Source: Berberis thunbergii (lineage: Eukaryota > Streptophyta > Magnoliopsida > Ranunculales > Berberidaceae). From it: a DNA stretch of 64,000 nt. The notes beneath the pieces were generated by a model. It searched no databases. It was not told the origin of the DNA and worked only from the letters and a program-made list of their open reading frames with translations. This document shows positions 26,601 through 35,600 of the stretch, piece after piece. Location of the stretch: assembly GCA_003290165.1 (NCBI GenBank), contig QNQO01000535.1, positions 124,001 to 188,000 of the forward strand. Reading direction: 5' to 3'. Made by a program: the position numbers and the translations under genes. How positions within the stretch are numbered: position 1 is the stretch's first letter; every line of letters begins with the position of its first letter.

Positions 26601-29600
26601 AGGTCTTTTCGGTTTTGTATCACATGTCAGGGTTAGTCCATGTTGGGCCAACCTCATAGGGTTTGTTAAGAGGGGACATTATCCTTACCTAAAGTTAGAT
26701 GTAGGGCTGGCAATGGGTCAAGTTAGTTGGTTTCGTGTCGAGGGTCCTAACCAGTTTAGTTATCTTGCCTCTTCACAAAACCCAAACCCAACACGCTTAT
26801 AAATGAGCTAGCCCGACCCAGTCTACCATGACCTGTTTATATGAAACAAAATTTTATTTTATTTTAATAGATGAGATAATCATGGATCTTACCTCAGGAA
26901 ACTATCAAATAAGGAAATATGTGATTTAATATCTATTATAGATTCATAAATTCCAAGTATTTTGAAAAATATTTATTTAAGTGAAGTTTAAAATCAACTA
27001 TTCTTAATTTGTAAAGATTATGTGATTAATGATTTGGCCAAATCCAAATCAGTTCCTAATTTATAAGAGATATAAGATATTCTTACTGATTGTGTTGCTC
27101 ACAGGGTCAAATGTGTTACACATGCTCAACCCGAACCCGACCCTTTGACTTAACGGGCTAGCCCGAAATGAACCAAAACCCCTTAAGCCGCAACCTGAAC
27201 CCGTTTATAATGGGCAGGTTCAGGTTGGGTTGGGGGTTTGGGCCCAATTGCCAGCCCCCTAGTTAGATGTACCAAGGTCCCACTACTCATTTTCCAGAAT
27301 GAGTTGAAGTCAACTTCCATGTGGCATGGATAAAGTTAGAGGAAAGAACCGACACAACAAACAATGGCAAGTTGAAGTAGCTAAAGGAAAACGCCAAGTG
27401 AATAAGGAATGCAAATCAGAAATAGGATGATTAGTGTAGTTAAGGCGTCGAGATGCGGACGAGCTTGAAAATGCCTTAGAGGCGAGGCGGACACCTCACT
27501 TCACTAAGGCGGTCTGTATCATTTTGTAAAGATTTTTTTATTATAATAAATTGAAGCGTATTTAGATAAGTAATAATTTTTCAACACCATTTTATTCTTT
27601 GTTTATTTATTTGTAGCTATATTAGTCGGCCCTTACCAAAACCTGTTTGAAAGATAGTAACAAAAGTTCTTGATATTAACTAAATATTTCCATCTGTGGT
27701 TTTGCAGGCTTGGACTTTGGATTGAAGAAACAAACAAGAAACCTGCGTATTTGATATCTTTAAACAAACAAGAATCCAATGTAGCTGGTTTCTCCTCCAT
27801 CTACTTGTAATTTTACAGACAGTAACATGTTGCACTTGCATGGTGAAGAACTAAGATTGAAAAAATGATAAACAGTGTTGAAAAGATGAACGAATCAGGT
27901 ATTGGAAATGTCAAGAACCAAGCTTATAATCTGGTAGTTGTATGTCATGACTTCCTTGCAGAAAAGAAAAAGATAAAAAAGTCAGGGAAGGCTATTTCTT
28001 CAGATGATAGTTCTGATTCAGGAATAAAGGGTAGACGCAAGAAATCCCTGAAAGATAAGAAAAAGAAGCATAAAAGAAGATACTCTTCATCTGAATCAGA
28101 TAGCGCTAATGACTCTGATTCTGATTCCTCTGCTAGTGATTCTTCACAGTCAGAGTCAAGTTCTAGTGATGGAAGACGTAGGAGGAAGTGGACTCAGAAA
28201 ACGCAGCAGTCTAAAAAAAAAAAAAAAAAAACGCAACATGATTTGAAGAGGGAAGAAGATTAGAAGAAAGGAAGAAACATACCTGATTTGCTGATTTGAA
28301 GGAAGCAAGAATGAAGGAAAGTGTTGAGTTGAAGGAAAGACTGGAAGGAAGAATGAATGAGCAGCCCCCAATTTGATCTCTCTCGATTACAAACTGTAAT
28401 TAACCCAACCCCAAACCCTAAAAGGCTTTTGGGCTTTTTGGGTTTTAAGGTTTAAAATGGATGAGGCGGTCCGAGTTGTTTGAGGCGAGTGAGGCGTGAG
28501 GCGGACGCCTCACTTTACCGCTCCGCCTCGCCCCAATTTGAGGCGCCCCTTTGCCAAACCGCCTTGAGGCGCGCCTAGGCATCCACCTTAACTACACTAA
28601 GGATGATAAATGCAAAATGTAAATCATGAGATACATCCTTGTAAGTTGGAACTGATAGGATGATGATATAACAAAAGGCAGGTGGGTTTATGTGGAATGT
28701 TATATTTCAGCTTGCTTAGCTTCCTAGTGAAAGGAACTCATAGGCACTGGTAATGACAAACTAATGCAAATACCAATGCAAATCACAGATGTGTTTGATT
28801 TCAAGGAAAATTTCTCATGGGAAGATTTCAAAAAAATAAAATAAATAAATAAATAAGAGAAGTGGGAAAAAAATCACAAAATTTGTGTTCTTCATTATCT
28901 CCTCTTTCTTTCCTCACCATTCTTACTTTTGGAAAATTTTCTTGAGAATAGTTTCATAGTTGAGATTTGCGTTGGTTAAGCTTGCATTTCATTGATTTCA
29001 CTCAGACTTGATAGTGCTCAGTATCTAAATTAATTTTTGTACTCCTTGGTCCTAACCAATAAAAGTAACAAAGTTTGTCCAAATAAGATGCATGGAACAA
29101 AGAATGGCAAGAGGGCCTTGCATTTCTATCCAAATAACTAAACAGATGATTGATTAATGTGAGTTCAAAGAGGACATGCATTATGTTCTTAAGCACAACA
29201 AAATAAAACCAAAAACAACAACAACAAGAAGAAAAAGTATTTGAATTCAAGACTAAAACTCACAGTAGAAACTCGGAATGGACGAAATTTAGGCTTCCCT
29301 TTCCGACTATATTTGATTAATTGAGTACCTTTCTTCAAAGCAATAAGTGCCTTCAAAAGAAGGGGGAAATCAATATAGCAATAACAATTCATCTTTCAGA
29401 ACAATGCAAAGGGATAAAAAAAAAAGTACAATAAAAACATTGAAGAAATAAATAAGACACTCAGAAAGGCCCCATACTTTCTAGCATCAAAAGTCAAACG
29501 AGCTCAATCTAAAATTCTCGACAGATTAACCGTATTAACAATGATTGACTTTCTGTTAAAAGCAAAACATAAAGACGGAGAGATAGTGGGTATACCATAT

Positions 29601-32600
29601 GCTTATCAACAATCTAATATAAGAACAGTGTTGAAAGCTATTACTAGAATTTTACAAAAGGAATGTGTTGATATAGTAGATTGTACCAATAATTACATGA
29701 GAAAACAAAAATAAAAATTTGACTCGTATTCAAAACTCTTGAAATGCTCGTCTAGTCCAGTAGGGGGTGGTGGTACGGGTAATAAAAGGAGAAAAAAGAG
29801 ATTGTCAACTTTAGCACTTTAAAAGACAGATGTTATGTTATTAATGCGGCGAGAAGCCGCCGATTAAAAGGCGATTAATCATAATTTCGGGTTTGACCGA
29901 ACTGAATTGGATGAAATCGGTTAGGGTATAGCAGACTCAGAAAAATTGGCGAGTCACCGATTAATCCGGCCAGCCGACTCGCCGATTTATCACTATAATT
30001 TATTTTTACTGATATAACTTATATCGGTTTATTTATGAATGATTAAATGCAAATTATTTTTACTGATATAACTTGCATCGGTTCATTTATGAATGATTGA
30101 ATGTTAGTTTTACAGTTTATATATTGCTATTTACTGATAGAGTGATGTTGCTAACTGCTAACTTGCTATTACTTGTGCAGTTGTGTTGTGTTGGTTGTTC
30201 CTAAACAAGTCTAGGTACCTGTAAAGTTAAATTCAGCTGTAAATTAATAAAAATTAAATTATACAATTAATATTTAAAGTAGACTGATTAAATCCAATTA
30301 ATCTCGATTAATCCCGCTTAATTGTAATTCGGTCCTGAACTGCGCTGCGACCGCTTTCCGATTTAACTGCATAAGACAGATGTTGCATCAAATAATCATC
30401 AACAATTGTGAAAACCAGATTTGAGCTGAGCAGTTTTTTACAGTAGCTTATACAAAATATGTGTTCACTTTTTCGTTAACAATTTCAGAAGAAGTCGAGA
30501 AAAGAGTCAATTGCAATTTGTTTTGATGCAAAATGGAGGATTAATTGATGAATTTAAGAGGAAGTGCACAAAAACTAGAAGTTAGGACAGGAATAATAAG
30601 GAAGAAAGAGTTGGAACAAGCCTGTTGACAGTGTCCATGGTTCCTGACTAAAGATTGTTTCTAACTCATACACATTTCTCATTTTTTTTTTTTTTTGGCA
30701 TCCAATGGATTGGAATATGATACAAAACTCCATTATTTTTGTTTGATGAAAAATTAATGATTAGTGAAAGTCAAGCTATCTAGTGGAAGGGTGAAACCTG
30801 CCAAGTAAAACTAACCAGATGACCTGTTGACTAAGCTTTTTTAGAAAAGTTTCTGCTAGCCTCACTTGAACCAGTCAAGAATTTTAAAATCCACCAATTT
30901 TGGTGAGGATGGCTTTCCCATATGGACCACCTTCTATAAAATTCAGCAACTCACAAATTCCAGCCCATTATTGAAAAGTAGAGACAGTGGATGGTCTAGA
31001 ATTATTTCTCGTATAAACCACCTTTTATCGGGTTACACATATTAGAATGTACTGAATTTCTTGGAACCTAGCTTACAAAGTATGAGGCACTTGCGATCAG
31101 TTCTGCTATGGTTTAAGGTTGTTTCTAGACTAAGTATTAACTATCAGTTCTGCTCTGGTTTAAGGTTTAAGTATTACAAAGTATTACCTAAGTATCCTCT
31201 ATCCTGTAGGAGTTGTGGATCACATGGCCACTGTGGTGAACATTTTCAGTGTCAACTAGGCACTCTCCCTACCACCTACCTTGACTTACCTCTAGGTCAA
31301 AAGTATAAGAGCAAGGCATTACGGGAACCTTAACATTGACAAACTTAAAAGTAGGTTCGCTGTGTGGAAAACCAAATACAACTCTAGGGCAGGTAAAGTC
31401 ACTCTAATTAAAAGCACCCTTGCTAGCATTCCTGTCTTCTTGATGGCGTGTGGTGATGCCCACCTCAATCCAGTAGAATGTGGAGAAGATATGCAGAGAT
31501 TTCTTATGGGGGACCAATCAGCAAGCAACAAATTTCACTGGGCAAGATGGAGTGAGATATGTAAACCTAAGGAGCAACGGGGGCTAGGCATTAGAATATT
31601 AATTCTCCTCAACAGAGCCTTACTTGCTAGGTGGTTATGGAGGTTTGGTAATGAGCAAACTGCTTTATGGAGAAGAATCATTCAGGAATCAGGAGAAGTA
31701 TGGTACTGACCAAGGTGGTTGGTTTACTAGAATTTTTTTCCTGTGAAGACAAATGGTGTACCGACCAACCTTTCAGTAAGCTTTTTCTTCCCATCTACAG
31801 GTTCTCTAAATCAACAACCGTTTCTCAAGTTTATCATATCACTGACTCTGACACTCCTAGTTGGGATCTGAAACTCAGGAGAGGAGTTAAAAATGATGAG
31901 CTCCCCTCATTGCTTATGCTTCTAGAAGCCATTCAACATATTCAGTTACTAGACAGAGAAGACAAATGGAAATGGAATTACAAGTCAGGCCAATTCACTG
32001 TGTTTGATTCCAACCTCAAGCTCCTTACTCATTCCAACACAGAGTCTAACTCTACCACTTTCCCTTCACCTTTTGGGCACGAGATCTTTTGGAAGAAGGA
32101 AGTTCACCCAAGAGTTAATTTCTTTGTTTGGGCCATAGGGCAAGGTAAAATCCCAATTGTAGACCTTCTAATCAGCAAAGTTATCACCATCCCAAACCGA
32201 TGTGCTTTCTGTCTGACCCACTCATAATCCATAGAACACATCTTTTTCTCCCGCTCCTTCGCTAGAAGCCTACGAGTCTCTATCAGAAATGAAGTCAACT
32301 GCCACCTCCAATCGCTCATTCTCTCTTCTATTGGGTTGCTGCTTGGAAAAGAAAACATTTGTCTCTAAAAGGTCACTAGTTATGGGATAGAATCCCTCTT
32401 GCAACCATCTGAGTCATTTGTAAAGAAAGGAATGACAAAATTTTCAAAGGCGTATCTAAAGACATCACTTATCTCACCAATTTGATTAAATTTTTGGCCT
32501 GGCAATGGGGTATCACTTGGGGAGTTCTCACTGACCAACCTTTCGATTTTTTTATCTTTAGTTGCAATATAATTTTTTTTTTTTTGTAAGAGTTGTAATT

Positions 32601-35600
32601 GTGGGTTGTGGAGGGTTTCTGTTTTGATAGCTGGCTCTCAGTCGCTAGTTGTCTTTTGTATTTCTTTTTCCCTGAATAAACTGTCTAGTTTTATTGCTCA
32701 AATTTATTATTATTATTTTTCTGTAGGACCGATATACATGATAAAGAGATCACCCAGGAAGAGGGGGGGAATTCACAACTTGGAAGTGGATTAGTTGAGT
32801 CTTAGACTTAGTCCTATTCACTAGTAGAATTATTATTACAATGGAAATGACAGAAAACTCTATTGAAACTATTTGCTGTGATATAACATGAATACATTCA
32901 AACTTGTCAAAGGAAATAATATATATAGGCTGCTGAAATGATGATCGATAGATCTGATATTCTTGCTTATTGGGCAGCTCTAAATACCTTAACATATAAA
33001 ACACTCAATGAAAATACTGTTATGCACAACATTAAGACTGCCCTATTCATTAATCTGAGAATAAATCAAATATGTGCCAGACATGACTAGAAAAGACCAA
33101 CTAAGATAGCATGCCACCATTGTCTGTTTAGAATGAATCTATGTTATATGTAATCAGAATGTGCTTTCTCAACTTTTACTTCTCGTTAAACAGTACTTTT
33201 GTTAGGACTAATACACAAGAAACTATGATTCACCACAGTTGCTAGCAAGCTTGGTATATGAGGAGCTTCATAGAATAGGTTGAAATGGATTTTTTTTAAA
33301 GCTTCTTCATGGAATGAATAGTTATTTCCATTGCATTACATGCGAAAAAATTGCATTATATTTCTGATGCCATGACTTAAATACATGCAATTTTTTTGCT
33401 TTTTGGAGAACAATGTTAATATCCTATGGCATGGGTAAGAAGAGAGGAAAGGTGGAATATACAAACCACTGAGTAAACCATTTTCCTTGCGAAAATTGGT
33501 ATCGGATGGCATATATAGTCAATTTTTCAATATCCCTAGAGTGATTTTTCAATAGTCAGCTATCATCATTAGCTCATTCTTGTTTTCTAAACCAAGGAAA
33601 ATGAGAATGTTTCTTCTGAATGATATAAATATAAGCCTTTCGAGGCATCATTACATGTCTACTAGTCCCAAGGTTTTCAGTATTTTCACTTGCTGTAGTG
33701 AGGTCCTGTGAAGGTGTCCTCTCTTTTGTTAGTGCTAACTGTATGGTTGGGTATTAAATTAATTTGTCTCAGTATACCTGTTTTTGCGATTTGTGGATTT
33801 GTAAAATGAATTTATCAAAGCAAGAACAATGTGGATCCTCGGAAATTTTGGCCAAACATAAAATTAGGAATGGTTGCAGCGAATTTCATCCATGCTTCAT
33901 TCGTATACCATCTGTGATATTTTTTTATTTTTTTTAAATGAGGAAGTTGTTTGGAAGCATCATTTTACTTGTACAACTTCAAACAGGGTGTTTGTGGTTT
34001 CTCTCACAATTAATTGGAGTTAAAAATTAAATTTCTCCAGAACTACTATATTCAAGTATGGAAAACAGTGAAATCATCCTTGCAGATAGCAGCATAATAT
34101 TTTTATGTGGTAAGTAATAACAATACCTAGTATCATGATAGATGTGTTGTGGTTACAGATGCAAGTTATTCTATCTAATAGCATCTTATAATGATCATAT
34201 TCTTCAAATTGCTAGGATTTTCCGTAAAAGAATCCACTTCATAAGATCAGCTATGAGCCCTTGAACCCCAATTTCGAAATTGCACAGCTATCTATTATCT
34301 CAAACCAGAGTAGTCAAAGCCATGGCTTTTCACCGCTTAAAGCCAAAAGCCAAGCCAAGCCAGGACATCTCGCTTCTCTTCACTTCGGTCAAAACCAGGC
34401 CACTACTCTGAAGCCACAAAAAGCCATGGCTTTTTACCCTTTTTTGCCGAAGCTTGAAGCACCCAAAGCGGTGGCTTCATGTTACAAAGCGTCTCCTATT
34501 TTTTATTTTCTTTTCGAATTCTCTTAATGATTTTCTCTGATTTTGGTCGGAAAAAAGAACGGAAAGGGAGAGGGAAGGAAGAGGAATAGAAAGGAAGAAG
34601 AGAAGAGAAGATTTTAGGCGAAGAAACCAGCAGGATTGCTCTGACGCGGGCGGAGGGGGAAGGAAGAAGAGGATGAACAATACGTAATTATCTTATTGAT
34701 TTTCTCCAATTTTGGTCGGAAAAAAGGACAGAAAGGGATAGGGAAGGAATAGGAATAGAAAGAACGAAGATAGGAGATGATTTTAGGCGAAGAAACCCGC
34801 AGAATTGCTCGAACGCAAGCGGAGGAAGACGATGAACAATACATGTAGGGGAGGGAAAATTGTTTTAAACTTGGGTGGCTATTCACACCCACTGCATTTC
34901 TGAGGGCACCCACCTAGAAAACTCAAAAAAAATTTATTTTAAATTCAATTAACATTAACACTATGTAATTAATATAGAATTAAAGAAATCATGGTTTTAA
35001 TTTTTCAGAGCACATACTTCCATTATGCATTTTTAAAAATACATAATATGAATTGTTTTTTAAGGGCCGCTTCACTTGCGTAAAGTCACTGCTTTACGCT
35101 TGCTTTTTGAAAAAGCCAAGCTATCGGATTTTGCTTCGACTTCACTTCACGCTTTGACTACCTTGTCTCAAATCATATAGTTCAAGAGTTAGACATAACC
35201 CCTTTATTAGGTAGTTGGGTATTGATTTTACTCTTCACTAAAACCTATTGCTAATTAAAAAAAAATTGATTTAAATATAGGACATATAAAACTGTCATGT
35301 GAACCAACTGATTTTTTGCCTCATCCTTTCACCTTCCATGACTTGCAGTGTCATATCCAAATGGGGCATTTTTGTCTATTTTTCCAGGTGGGGCAAATTC
35401 TACTAATAGCAAATATAATAGTTATCCTCATTGATGTTTGATTGTAGATTCACAAAACCCTCAATTTTAGTAGAAGATCGAGTTATCTGGTTGCAACAAT
35501 CTGGTTGATTTTGAGGATTTTAATCAGTCCTGAGGTTTGAAGCATCCAAATAACCAGTTGCTTTGATTTAGTTTTGTATGTAGTTTCTTACTTCAAACCA

